Of a DNA stretch of 64,000 nucleotides, positions 42,064 through 50,427 are shown piece after piece. Below the pieces are notes generated by a model. The model searched no databases and had not been told where the DNA came from. It was given only the letters and a program-made list of their open reading frames with translations. Made by a program: the position numbers and the translations under genes. The DNA comes from Paenibacillus massiliensis 2301065 = DSM 16942. GTDB lineage: Bacteria > Bacillota > Bacilli > Paenibacillales > Paenibacillaceae. Position 1 is the first letter of the stretch. The number at the start of each line of letters is the position of its first letter. The stretch is from NCBI RefSeq assembly GCF_000377505.1, contig NZ_KB898189.1:248001-312000 (forward strand). Reading direction: 5' to 3'.

Positions 42064-43296
42064 CTAGTCTTTGTAGGGATCGAATTCATCCGCTCCAGCC
42101 ATACATACACCTATCGGCTTCAGCACATGCAGCACATCAATCGTCCCGACATGGGCATCAAGCACCTCTCGTAGCTGACGGTACACAAACGGACTCTCAT
42201 CCGTGCCTGCTCCGCGCAGCTCGACCCCGAACTCTCGAACAGCCCGATCCATCTGCTCCTTCGAGATCTGGCCGCCGCTACGCGTACGGGTCTTCCAGTT
42301 CATTTTGCCCGCTGCCTGTGTTCGGCTCATGATTCGTCCAGCTCCATGTACCGTACTGTAATAAGACTCCTGATTCTCCAGTGTATCCTTGCCCCGTACG
42401 ATAACCGAGATGTCGCCCATGCTACCACCAATGAACCCGACCTGGCCCGGAGCCGAAGGTGTCGCTCCCTTGCGCACGACTACGACCTCCCGTCCGTTAT
42501 GCATCTCCTTCCACGCATAATTATGATGATTATGCACCTCAATATCTGCCTCAGCACCCAGAATGGACAACACCTGTTGAATGACGTAATCTCTACCTGC
42601 ATAGGCGTATCGACCAGCCAGCCTCATCGCCCGATAATACATATCCCCTAGCTCACTATCGAGGTCCAGCAGAGCAGGGGGCTGATCCATCTTCTCACCA
42701 GGTGCATTAGCCATGAATTCTCGTCCGGCCATCAGATTAATGAAGCCACTCGCAGTCTTATGACCGAAGCCACGACTACCGAAGTGATTGGCAATCCATA
42801 CTTTTCCATTCTCCTGCTCCACCAGCAGATCCACGAAATGATTCCCACTACCGACCGTCCCAAGCTGGGCACGGGCCAGCGCCTTCAGCTTGTCATGGAC
42901 CTGTTTATCCACGTCCTCATATACAGTCCAGTCGGGGTCATCGAAGAGCTCATGATCCACCCTTTCCTGATTCACACGCCCTACCCCAAAGGAAATACGC
43001 CGAGCGATCTCATCCATTATCGAGCTCAATCTGGGTAGAATCTCACCTGCGGTCAAGTTCGTCCGTACAGCCTTGTTGCCACAGGCAATGTCGTAGCCGA
43101 CACCTGCGGGAGAAATCTGCCCGTCATACACGACTACACCGCCAATCGGCTGGCAATAGCCCTTGTGATGGTCTGCCATGAGCAGGGTCTGAACCACGTT
43201 TCCTGTTCTGGAGCATACTCTGGCCTGTGCCATCGCCCCTTCATCCGGTTGTCCCCATACTTTTACATTGTCAATCTGTTGATATGCCATACTCAC
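42064..43296 (-). CDS. rtcB: RtcB-family RNA-splicing ligase
   Basis: A 410-residue enzyme starting with GTG at 43294-43296, seven bases after GGAG. Metal ligands: Asp69 and Cys72 in GVGYDIACG, His153 in VGSGNHF, His171 in IANHFGSRG and the HNHH group near 255. The guanylylated histidine is His317 in STVHGAGR. RtcB joins 3'-phosphate or 2',3'-cyclic-phosphate RNA ends to 5'-OH ends using GTP. It is the short form, compared with about 480 residues for tRNA-splicing RtcB. Third gene after RlaP and the HEAT-like gene. Confidence 0.95.
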   Translation of the reverse strand: MSMAYQQIDNVKVWGQPDEGAMAQARVCSRTGNVVQTLLMADHHKGYCQPIGGVVVYDGQISPAGVGYDIACGNKAVRTNLTAGEILPRLSSIMDEIARRISFGVGRVNQERVDHELFDDPDWTVYEDVDKQVHDKLKALARAQLGTVGSGNHFVDLLVEQENGKVWIANHFGSRGFGHKTASGFINLMAGREFMANAPGEKMDQPPALLDLDSELGDMYYRAMRLAGRYAYAGRDYVIQQVLSILGAEADIEVHNHHNYAWKEMHNGREVVVVRKGATPSAPGQVGFIGGSMGDISVIVRGKDTLENQESYYSTVHGAGRIMSRTQAAGKMNWKTRTRSGGQISKEQMDRAVREFGVELRGAGTDESPFVYRQLREVLDAHVGTIDVLHVLKPIGVCMAGADEFDPYKD

Positions 43297-43327
43297 AGGT
43301 CATCTCCTTTTACTGCTACTGTCTAAT

Positions 43328-43385
43328 TAGTACCTTGACCAGATCAGATCATTCAACTTGAAATCAGGTTCGGTCAAGCTGCTAC
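43328..43385. repeat. dispersed palindromic element, copy 4 (internally deleted, termini only)
   Basis: TAGTACCTTGACC (43328-43340), identical to the left terminus of the 58180 copy, joins the right-hand segment AGATCATTCAAC...GGTTCGGTCAAG of that copy. Only about 58 bp remain. It lies in the 96-bp gap between the HEAT-like gene and rtcB. Confidence 0.75.
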
Positions 43386-43392
43386 CGAATTT

Positions 43393-44967
43393 CTAGAACT
43401 GCTTCTGCTCCCTGAGCTCGCCGATCTGCTGGCGCAATTCTTCATCCACTTCGTCATCCAGCAACGCTGCAACAGCCGACTTCAATTCTGCGCCCCAAGT
43501 GTCAGACTCCCAGGCTTCCAGAGCCATCAAAGCTGCACTCCGATTACTGGTAACGGGGCTGCGCAGCGCAGCGAGCAGCAAAGGTCGACCTGTGCCCGGA
43601 AGCTTATCCAGCCCTTGAACGATGATACCGAGGCAACGGTGAGGATCATATTCCTTGCTGAACCCCTGCTCCTCCCGTGGGCCTGAAGCAATCTGCTCCA
43701 GCGGAAGCTGCTGCTCTGCGAGCTTCACCATACGATGTATCCGTTCCGGCTGCTCCGTGGTCATGAGCTCGTAATACCACACCACCTCTGTTGGATAAAG
43801 CTGTGCCTGCGTGTACACCTCATCCCAGATATCCATCCCCAGTCGAGCTGCAGAGGAGAAGCAGTAATAAGGCGCAGGTGCGTTTGGCTCTCGCGACCTC
43901 AGCGTCTCTAGAATCACAGCAGGCCAGTCAGGACGGGAAATAATCGCCTCACATGCCATCAGCAAATGCTCTCTTAGCTCCAGCGTCCAGCCAGCCCTGT
44001 AGAGCTCTGCCCAGCGCTCATCCTTGTCATTGCTCAGGAAGCTTCCGATATTCAGCAGGACCGTCAGATGCTTGACCGTCTTGCAGCACCGCTCCGCATG
44101 TCGGACATATCCCGTCAGGGCCTGTGGACCATACTCATAGTCATAAATATCCTCGGCAGGCCCCCCACAGAGTAGGGCGTCGATGATATCTGTCGCTCCT
44201 TCATAGAGCTCGCTATCTATCTTCTCAGCACCAAGTGCTCTATGGAGCTCTCCCTTGCGTGCACATATACAGGCCAGATATTCATTCATAATCTGATTGA
44301 CACAGCCATGTCGCAGCAGCCAATCCCTGATGCGCTGGTGTGTCGGCTCCAGTCGCTCCACAGCCTGTATTTTACCCCAGCCCTGCACAGCCTGTGCCAG
44401 CTCAAAAACAAGCTCATTCCCCTCTTCCAGTCCATTCAGTATCGCTACTACCGAATATAGAGTGAACTCATCATGTCGCCCCAGCGTGAGCAGCAGCTCC
44501 TTGATCTCGGTATCCTCATGCTCAAACATTCCCAGCAGAGCAATGCCGAATTTGACCGCATTTCGATGGGCACCATGTCGCGCTAACCATTTAGCTTCCT
44601 CGAACAAAGTCTCATATTGAATTCCGGGATACTGCCTCACTTCGTTTAATACAGTGTCTATGGCTCTGATTAGATCTTCCTTTATGAACAAAGCATATAA
44701 TGCTTTACGGGTTGCCGCTCTAGGCCTGCGAGTGTGCTTGGCCAACATGCGTACTAGCTGACGCGTCTCTCCCATTACCGTATCCTGGCTTGCAAGATGT
44801 CTCATCATTCCGCTCAGTCCACCTGCTACCCAGCGTACAGAGCTGCCGGACCAGAACTCATCATCATCAGGTAGCGAGCCATTGATCTCCTCGCCTTGTT
44901 CACGAATATAGTCATAGATCGAGGTCTTACCCTCCCACAGTCCTGCAGTAAAATGCTCCAACAACAT
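43393..44967 (-). CDS. HEAT-repeat-like helical protein of the RtcB operon
   Basis: A 524-residue all-helical protein. ATG 44965-44967 is preferred because it follows the RlaP stop by 1 bp with GGGGGG upstream; a longer frame would overlap RlaP by 143 bp. Short helical pairs recur (AVKFGIALLGMFEHEDTEIK, RSAALMALEAWESDTWGAEL), consistent with degenerate HEAT/armadillo repeats. No catalytic motif is seen. It may bind RNA or scaffold RlaP and RtcB. The domain is not one I can name more precisely. Confidence 0.65.
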   Translation of the reverse strand: MLLEHFTAGLWEGKTSIYDYIREQGEEINGSLPDDDEFWSGSSVRWVAGGLSGMMRHLASQDTVMGETRQLVRMLAKHTRRPRAATRKALYALFIKEDLIRAIDTVLNEVRQYPGIQYETLFEEAKWLARHGAHRNAVKFGIALLGMFEHEDTEIKELLLTLGRHDEFTLYSVVAILNGLEEGNELVFELAQAVQGWGKIQAVERLEPTHQRIRDWLLRHGCVNQIMNEYLACICARKGELHRALGAEKIDSELYEGATDIIDALLCGGPAEDIYDYEYGPQALTGYVRHAERCCKTVKHLTVLLNIGSFLSNDKDERWAELYRAGWTLELREHLLMACEAIISRPDWPAVILETLRSREPNAPAPYYCFSSAARLGMDIWDEVYTQAQLYPTEVVWYYELMTTEQPERIHRMVKLAEQQLPLEQIASGPREEQGFSKEYDPHRCLGIIVQGLDKLPGTGRPLLLAALRSPVTSNRSAALMALEAWESDTWGAELKSAVAALLDDEVDEELRQQIGELREQKQF

Positions 44968-44968
44968 G

Positions 44969-45766
44969 CTACAATAGCCCCCCTCTTCCCCATACGTCCC
45001 GCAGTACCGAGTGGAACAGCTCATCCAGCTGTTGCTCGACATCTGCTTCAGATGGCGCCTTATGTACAACAACTTGCTCATAATACTCCAGCTTTTGTTC
45101 AATAAATGCATGAATAGGCTCTATTCTTGGCCCGGTATCGAACTCCCTGCTCGCCTGTTTTTGTGCCAGCAGCTCACGTATGGCCCTTCCAAGCTCACTG
45201 TTCTCAGGTACCAAGGTGCTGACCAACTGCTCAAAGCCGATCGGCGGCATCGTGTTATACCGTTCGATCCATTCACAAGCTAACAGAGGACGGAGCACAT
45301 ACAGATATTTCTTAAGCTTGACCTGCTCTCCTTGCAGATAGCCACGGAAATTGCCTTTGGCCATGTGCAGGTAATGATACATGCTGGAACGCGGTGAAAA
45401 TGTACGCCCCCCAAAGCTCCGCAGCTGATCCGCTGCAGACCCTTGCTTCATATATATGATGGGAGATTGCAGCCATTCAAGCAGGGCGGGATTACATTTA
45501 CGCAGCAGCCTTAATGCTTTGAGCAGGTCCCATCCGTTCACGTCCAGCACATCATCAATAGGTCGTTCGATCACATCGCGCCTTTCGGTAATTGACAAGT
45601 ACCAGGAGACAGGTCGAACATAAATAAAACGAACATCATAATCACTGTCCTTGGAGGGAAATCCCCATGCCCGACTCCCTGATTCACAGGCGTACAGAAT
45701 ACGAACCCCCTCTGTGGCTTCGATATCTGTTAATTCCTTCATAATGCGCTGTCTAATCTCTGACAT
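44969..45766 (-). CDS. RlaP/YcgL-type polymerase-beta-fold nucleotidyltransferase
   Basis: A 265-residue protein starting at ATG 45764-45766 (GAGGGAAAT upstream). The catalytic motif is CESGSRAWGFPSKDSDYDVR (Gly-Ser at 30-31, Asp42 and Asp44). A long C-terminal helical part follows. This matches the RlaP group (RNA-ligase-associated Pol-beta family, COG3541-like), known to accompany RNA repair genes. Its exact substrate is unknown; end-tailing or nucleotidylation of RNA is possible. It is first in the RlaP-HEAT-RtcB operon, under the shared box at 45888-45909. Confidence 0.85.
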   Translation of the reverse strand: MSEIRQRIMKELTDIEATEGVRILYACESGSRAWGFPSKDSDYDVRFIYVRPVSWYLSITERRDVIERPIDDVLDVNGWDLLKALRLLRKCNPALLEWLQSPIIYMKQGSAADQLRSFGGRTFSPRSSMYHYLHMAKGNFRGYLQGEQVKLKKYLYVLRPLLACEWIERYNTMPPIGFEQLVSTLVPENSELGRAIRELLAQKQASREFDTGPRIEPIHAFIEQKLEYYEQVVVHKAPSEADVEQQLDELFHSVLRDVWGRGGLL

Positions 45767-45864
45767 GCGATTTCCCTCCTTTTAGTTGGTTCACTCGAGT
45801 TCATCTATCAAAATGCTTTTAATCGTCTATATGATCTATGGTCATGAGGTCCATCATTGCTCTT

Positions 45865-45909
45865 ATTGTCACTCATTCAGCCCCCTGTGAACATGGCAAA
45901 AGTATTACG
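45865..45909 (-). promoter_or_regulatory. shared RNA-repair box plus promoter, RtcB operon
   Basis: Minus strand: GTAATACTTTTGCCATGTTC (to 45889) joins an atypical -35 TGTTCA (45888-45893), a 17-base spacer and -10 GACAAT (45865-45870). The same arrangement occurs before Hen1 (58127-58171). The weak -35 suggests activator dependence. The leader before RlaP is about 95 bases. Confidence 0.7.
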
Positions 45910-45933
45910 ATTGAAGTTTTTTCCTGTTACAAT
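45905..45933 (+). promoter_or_regulatory. divergent promoter of the WYL genes
   Basis: TTACGA (45905-45910), a 17-base spacer and TACAAT (45928-45933). The -35 overlaps the shared RNA-repair box, so a protein bound there could act on both directions and autoregulate the WYL genes. Confidence 0.5.
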
Positions 45934-45969
45934 AAAAAGATAAGCATCGAGACGAACGGAGGAACTCGT

Positions 45970-47280
45970 ATGGCCAAGGAAAGCTTTGATAAGGAAATTC
46001 AGTATCTACGCATGCTCGTGCTGACCAGCGGGGCCTTCAATCGGCAGCAGTTCGCAGATCGACTGGGCATTTCGGTACATACCTTTGACAAGACCATCCG
46101 CCGGATCAAGGATATCGTTGGCTCGCTACACCCCGGACTCTCACAGGATCAGAGCATCGAGTTGGCGGAAGCGGTCAGGTATAGCAATTACGAATCCTCA
46201 GACCCGCTGCTGCTCTTCTTATTTCGGGCCAAGTCGGTTCGTGAGTCCGAAAGCCATCGAATTTCCCTGCTGCTCGCTGCCATGAATGAGCAGGCATGGA
46301 CCGCTATGGAGCTGCTGGACATCTGCTGTGCCAGCTTGCCGACGGATCTACCCCTACCGGACGAGAAGACGATTCGTTCGGATCTCAAATACCTGGAGAA
46401 GGTGGGCGTCATTCGCCGTGAACCCGGTCCCCGGCCTTACCGTTACTGCATAGATAATGAGCTGGTGCGCAGCCTGTCCGAGGATGAACTCCTCGATCTC
46501 TATGACTTCGTGGATGTCATGGCGAACACTCAAGTCCCCTCAGTTCAAGGCTATCTGCTGCGTGATGGACTCAAGAAGCATATCCAGCGTCAGGATGACG
46601 ATGGAGCGAGGCTGGAGCATTTTATATATAAATATCATTATTACTCCAGAATTCTGGATGAAGCACATCTGTTCAATCTACTGCATGCCATGCGTCTGCG
46701 ACGCAAGGTCCGATTCATCTATTTCTCACCCAAGTCTGACAAGAGCTATGCCTCCAGAAATACCAATCCGCTGTTCGAGAAGGACCAGGAAGGGCTCAAG
46801 AATACCGCTCTACCCTTGAAGATCGTCTACGACCATCAATACGGCCGCTGGTATCTGCTTGCTCATGGTTATAAGGGCATCCGTAAATTCCGCATGGAGG
46901 GAATTACCCAATTGGAGGAGGACGAGGCAGTTCCAGAGGAATGGTTCGCATCCAAATCCGAGGAGCTTGCCGAGAAGATGCGGTATAGCTGGCTGATCGA
47001 TACAGGGCGGTCGGTGACAGTAAGGGCGCGCTTCTATAATCCCGGGTTCGGGGAATATAACTTCGTCAAGGAGCGGGTACTGCTGCAGGGGCAATGGGGT
47101 GAGATCATAGCGGAGGATGAGCAAGCCTTCATCTATGAAATTCAAGTGAACGGAACCACTGAAATCAAGCCGTGGCTTCGCAGCTTCGGTTCCAGCTGTG
47201 AGGTGCTTGAGCCTCTTCGGTTCCGACAGGAACTGATCGACGAATGGAAGGAGATCCAGTCCTACTATGAATCTGTTTGA
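45970..47280 (+). CDS. HTH-WYL-domain regulator 1 (probable regulator of the RNA-repair genes)
   Basis: A 436-residue protein starting at ATG 45970 behind GGAGGA. The N-terminal HTH is FNRQQFADRLGISVHTFDKT. A second wHTH-like middle region (DEKTIRSDLKYLEKVGVIRR) and a WYL domain follow (LLHAMRLRRKVRFIYFSPKS ... YDHQYGRWYLLAHGYKGIRK), with a WCX-like C-terminus. WYL domains sense nucleic-acid or nucleotide ligands. Divergent from the RtcB operon; it overlaps the second WYL gene by 14 bp. Confidence 0.85.
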   Translation: MAKESFDKEIQYLRMLVLTSGAFNRQQFADRLGISVHTFDKTIRRIKDIVGSLHPGLSQDQSIELAEAVRYSNYESSDPLLLFLFRAKSVRESESHRISLLLAAMNEQAWTAMELLDICCASLPTDLPLPDEKTIRSDLKYLEKVGVIRREPGPRPYRYCIDNELVRSLSEDELLDLYDFVDVMANTQVPSVQGYLLRDGLKKHIQRQDDDGARLEHFIYKYHYYSRILDEAHLFNLLHAMRLRRKVRFIYFSPKSDKSYASRNTNPLFEKDQEGLKNTALPLKIVYDHQYGRWYLLAHGYKGIRKFRMEGITQLEEDEAVPEEWFASKSEELAEKMRYSWLIDTGRSVTVRARFYNPGFGEYNFVKERVLLQGQWGEIIAEDEQAFIYEIQVNGTTEIKPWLRSFGSSCEVLEPLRFRQELIDEWKEIQSYYESV

Positions 47281-48091
47281 GAAAATCTTCAATTATCAGC
47301 TCCTTACGCGGCTGGAGGATTCCGGTACCTTCATGGTGACGTCGCATGAACGCTCGTGGCTCAAGACGATGCTCGCGCATCCGGCAGCTTCCGAGGCATT
47401 TACAGTGGAGACTCTAGTCAAGCTGCACCGCATACTGGAGTCAGATCAGCCTATGGATGTTGAGGAGCATCTCATCCAGAAGGCGGGTAGTAAGGAGAAG
47501 CATGTCTACCATCCGCTTTTGCGTCCGCTACGCCGAATGATTGCGAACAGGACAGCCATGCGAATCCGCTGCCGACTCAAGGGTGGTCAGGTGACTCCAG
47601 ACCAATGGGGATTTCCTTATAAGCTGGAGTATTCCATGGTGAAGCGGGAGTGGTACGTGCTATGGTACCGGATGCGACACCGGTCCTTAATGAGTACGCC
47701 GCTACGCAATATTCTGCAGCTGGAGGAAGAATCCGTCGAGAGTGATGCTGTTGATGGCATGCTGGAGTCCATCACACGCCGTCAGGCAGCACGCCAGCGG
47801 GAAGCCGTGATTGAGGTCGTCCCGATGTATAATGAGGAGTTGTCCCGCATATTGCATGCCTTCTCCAGCTTCGGGAAGGACGTTCATTATGATGCAGAGC
47901 AGGACACCTATAGAGTTCATATCACCCATCCAGGTGACGAGGCCGAATACCTTCTCTCCAAGATTCGCTTTCTCGGCAAGCGAGTGCGGGTCATTACCGG
48001 AGATTACCTGAAACGACGCATGCTGGAGGCCTCGACGAAGGCACTGGAGCGTTATCAGCAAGCTTCGCCAGAGGAGGAGCTGAGCTCCTAA
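47267..48091 (+). CDS. WYL-domain protein 2 lacking an obvious HTH
   Basis: A 274-residue protein whose ATG (47267) lies within the end of the first WYL gene. The sequence VYHPLLRPLRRMIANRTAMRIRC followed by KREWYVLWYRMRHRSLMSTP is WYL-like, with a C-terminal strand-rich part (VIEVVPMYNEELSRILHAFS). No clear N-terminal HTH, so it may act as a sensing partner of WYL protein 1. It stops directly next to the convergent small secreted-protein gene with no gap. Confidence 0.75.
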   Translation: MNLFEKIFNYQLLTRLEDSGTFMVTSHERSWLKTMLAHPAASEAFTVETLVKLHRILESDQPMDVEEHLIQKAGSKEKHVYHPLLRPLRRMIANRTAMRIRCRLKGGQVTPDQWGFPYKLEYSMVKREWYVLWYRMRHRSLMSTPLRNILQLEEESVESDAVDGMLESITRRQAARQREAVIEVVPMYNEELSRILHAFSSFGKDVHYDAEQDTYRVHITHPGDEAEYLLSKIRFLGKRVRVITGDYLKRRMLEASTKALERYQQASPEEELSS

Positions 48092-48517
48092 TTAACGATT
48101 AGCACGGTTACGGCTGCTGGAACCATCACTTATGCTACCCTCACTACCGCCCTCATTCATTTGTCTGCTACCGCTTGAATTTGGCAGCCCGGGCACCTTC
48201 GGCATCTCATCTTCAATCTGTGGACTATTCATCGGCAATGGATTGTACATTTCTGGCGGGTGGCTCTGATCCGGTGAGTGACTCTGAACAGGTGAATGAT
48301 TCATCTCTAGACCGTCACTCATCCCAGGCCTACGCCAATTCTGCCCTCCCCCTGCATCCCTGCCAGGCCTTCCACCTCCGGGAAATCCCGTCCCTGGCCC
48401 CTCATGAACCAAGGGATAAGTGATCTGCTGGGCAGTAACAGCCTCGCAAGATACCAGCAGCACCAAGCAGCTCACGCTTAGTACGCATACATAAGCTATA
48501 CGAGTCATTCCACTCAT
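48092..48517 (-). CDS. small secreted or lipoprotein-like Pro/Ser/Met-rich protein
   Basis: A 141-residue protein from ATG 48515-48517, overlapping the glycosyltransferase stop as ATGA with GGGGGAG upstream. An N-terminal hydrophobic segment with LVSC at about residue 22 (lipobox-like) is followed by a low-complexity, likely disordered part: Gly/Arg-rich (GFPGGGRPGRDAGGG), then HSP/QSH/PMNSP repeats and a Ser/Arg/Asn end. No family recognised. Coupling to the upstream membrane glycosyltransferase suggests a shared cell-envelope role. Confidence 0.6.
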   Translation of the reverse strand: MSGMTRIAYVCVLSVSCLVLLVSCEAVTAQQITYPLVHEGPGTGFPGGGRPGRDAGGGQNWRRPGMSDGLEMNHSPVQSHSPDQSHPPEMYNPLPMNSPQIEDEMPKVPGLPNSSGSRQMNEGGSEGSISDGSSSRNRANR

Positions 48518-50100
48518 CTTACTCCCCCTTTCCCCAAGAATAGTCGGCCATAATCGAGCACTCTGGTTCGAAGTAGCCTGTACACATCCTTGAAGCCCAT
48601 ATACGACATCACCATTAGCAGCGGATACACCGGGTATAGGTAGCGGGATTTGATCTCCCACAGAATATAGAAACCAATGAAGCCTAGCACTACCAGCACG
48701 AGCGATACCTCTTCATAGCGCTTGGAACGGATGCTGCCAATCAGACGCACCAAATTAAAGCCATACATTAGCATATTCATCGTATATAGGCACCAGAGCA
48801 CTATGGTGCGCGGCCAAGAATCCCCGGCGAACCACTTCGTTGCGAAGGTAGAGTAGCTGTAGCCACCCATGATCGAGACACGGCCACGATTCCCATCACC
48901 AAGATCATTACCAATACCGTAACGGTCGACCTGATAGGTCCCTTCCGTCCAGGTCCATACGATTTTTTTGAAATACATACTCAACAGTTCACCCGGACTT
49001 GCCGCAGCGAGCTTCTCAGCAATCCCTTCCTTGAACAGTTCCGCACTGACGGCCTTATCGTAGCCCGCCTCACGCTGGTAGATGCTATAGCTCTGCATAT
49101 TATCCCAGAATCCGAAGCGCTCCAGATTGATTCCCATATGTAGCCACATCGAGACTGGCGCCGCATTGCTGCCCACTGGCTCATCAACTACACCTGTAGC
49201 CTGGAGTGCCGCATTTTGCATCCAGCCCGGAACGTTGAAGATCCCGGCCAGCAGCACAATAGCCATGAATCCCTTCCTCCAGCCAAGTACGCGCAGCTTC
49301 ATGCCTATCGTCAGCAGCGCAGCGATAAGAAAGATTACTCCGATGCCTCGAAAATAGTTACCAAGAGCAATCAGTACAGAAGCTAACAAAATTGCAGTCC
49401 ACGATGTCTGCTTCAAATAACGGATCAGGGCATATAACCCTGAGGTCAGACATGCGGTGGCAATGACATCGTTATAGATCAGATTGTTCATCAGTAAGGA
49501 AGGAAGATAGCAGGCTGCCAGCAGCAATATACCATAATCCCGCTCACCCTCCTTACCATATAGCTCCCTGTAGATCAGGTAGACCATTAGTGTTGTGATA
49601 AGGGAGAAGAGGATATTAAAGCTTTTCAGAATGAGATAGTTATCAGGGAACCACGACAACAAGGTCTTGATATATACCACCATTGAGAAGTTAAAGGGAA
49701 ACATGTGCAAATACCCGCCAGGATCAAACGTAGAATAGTCATGGTCATAGAGCATGTCCAGCGCCAGAGATACCACCGTCTGTGAATCATCCGTAGGCAG
49801 GCGCGGGAACAGGAATATGAGCGCCACCTGCATGATTAAGGTACTGAGCAGAATACTCGGGATGACCACCTGTGAACGATAGCGGCTCAGCCTTTGCGCT
49901 GCCTGGTACAACAAGACACCCGCAACGAGCAGCAGCAAGACCAACGGAATATATATCCACAGACGCTGCCCTTGCAAAATGGGATTATCTCCGTATGCAG
50001 CATAATTATATTCCGCTCTGACGAACAGAGAGGCTCCCACGAACAATCCCATAAAACAGATCAGGATCATATATAACAGCTTAGGAATGAGCTTGAACAA
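48514..50100 (-). CDS. GT39/ArnT-like membrane glycosyltransferase
   Basis: A 528-residue polytopic protein with about twelve helices. A TTG at 50098-50100 behind AAAGAGGTG is the likely start; ATG at residue 11 is an alternative. The acidic pair in the first extracytoplasmic loop, PRLPTDDSQTVV, is where PMT/ArnT/GT39 enzymes have their catalytic Asp. The sequence FLIAALLTIGMKLRVLG and a C-terminal KSRYLYPVYPLL are also typical. It would use a polyprenyl-phosphate sugar to glycosylate an envelope acceptor. Confidence 0.78.
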   Translation of the reverse strand: MFKLIPKLLYMILICFMGLFVGASLFVRAEYNYAAYGDNPILQGQRLWIYIPLVLLLLVAGVLLYQAAQRLSRYRSQVVIPSILLSTLIMQVALIFLFPRLPTDDSQTVVSLALDMLYDHDYSTFDPGGYLHMFPFNFSMVVYIKTLLSWFPDNYLILKSFNILFSLITTLMVYLIYRELYGKEGERDYGILLLAACYLPSLLMNNLIYNDVIATACLTSGLYALIRYLKQTSWTAILLASVLIALGNYFRGIGVIFLIAALLTIGMKLRVLGWRKGFMAIVLLAGIFNVPGWMQNAALQATGVVDEPVGSNAAPVSMWLHMGINLERFGFWDNMQSYSIYQREAGYDKAVSAELFKEGIAEKLAAASPGELLSMYFKKIVWTWTEGTYQVDRYGIGNDLGDGNRGRVSIMGGYSYSTFATKWFAGDSWPRTIVLWCLYTMNMLMYGFNLVRLIGSIRSKRYEEVSLVLVVLGFIGFYILWEIKSRYLYPVYPLLMVMSYMGFKDVYRLLRTRVLDYGRLFLGKGGVR

Positions 50101-50259
50101 ACCGTTGACACCTCTTTCCTACCATGGAATGCACAATGTACGTACAAAAGAATTCGCAATGCACGCACACCTCCATCGGAATGAATTCGCTATGATTATA
50201 CGAGTCCCAGCTTAAAACTAGCTGAATCCAGGCTTAAGGCATATTGCAGCTCTTCTAGC

Positions 50260-50296
50260 AAAAAAAGCCGTGACTCTCCCCCTTGGAGAATCACGA
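50260..50296 (-). terminator. terminator of the amino-acid permease gene
   Basis: An 11-bp stem with one mismatch (50269-50279 with 50285-50295), followed on the minus strand by seven T residues. It lies 130 bp after the permease stop, beyond the half-copy of the palindromic element. Confidence 0.8.
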
Positions 50297-50340
50297 CTTG
50301 AATTACGATTGGAGCTCGCTGATCATCTGCTTACAATCCT

Positions 50341-50415
50341 TGTTCAAAAGAACAGCAAGCTTAACAGTAGTCGACAGGGCTCCCCGCTTGCAGCCGCTAT
50401 ACACGCACATTTGAC
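50341..50415. repeat. dispersed palindromic element, copy 3 (half element)
   Basis: In reverse orientation this matches the left half of copies 1 and 2 (GCTGCAAGCGGGGAGCCC...TTAAGCTTGCTGTTC) and stops at the centre of the palindrome. It lies in the 3' region of the permease message. The rest of the 50101-50427 gap holds only the terminator. Confidence 0.8.
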
Positions 50416-50427
50416 ATAGTCCACGTA

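Noticed and set aside
48175-48423. 82-codon plus-strand frame between the WYL genes and the glycosyltransferase
   Set aside because: Antisense to the small secreted-protein gene, which has an ATGA-coupled start and a signal segment; nothing supports the plus-strand frame.
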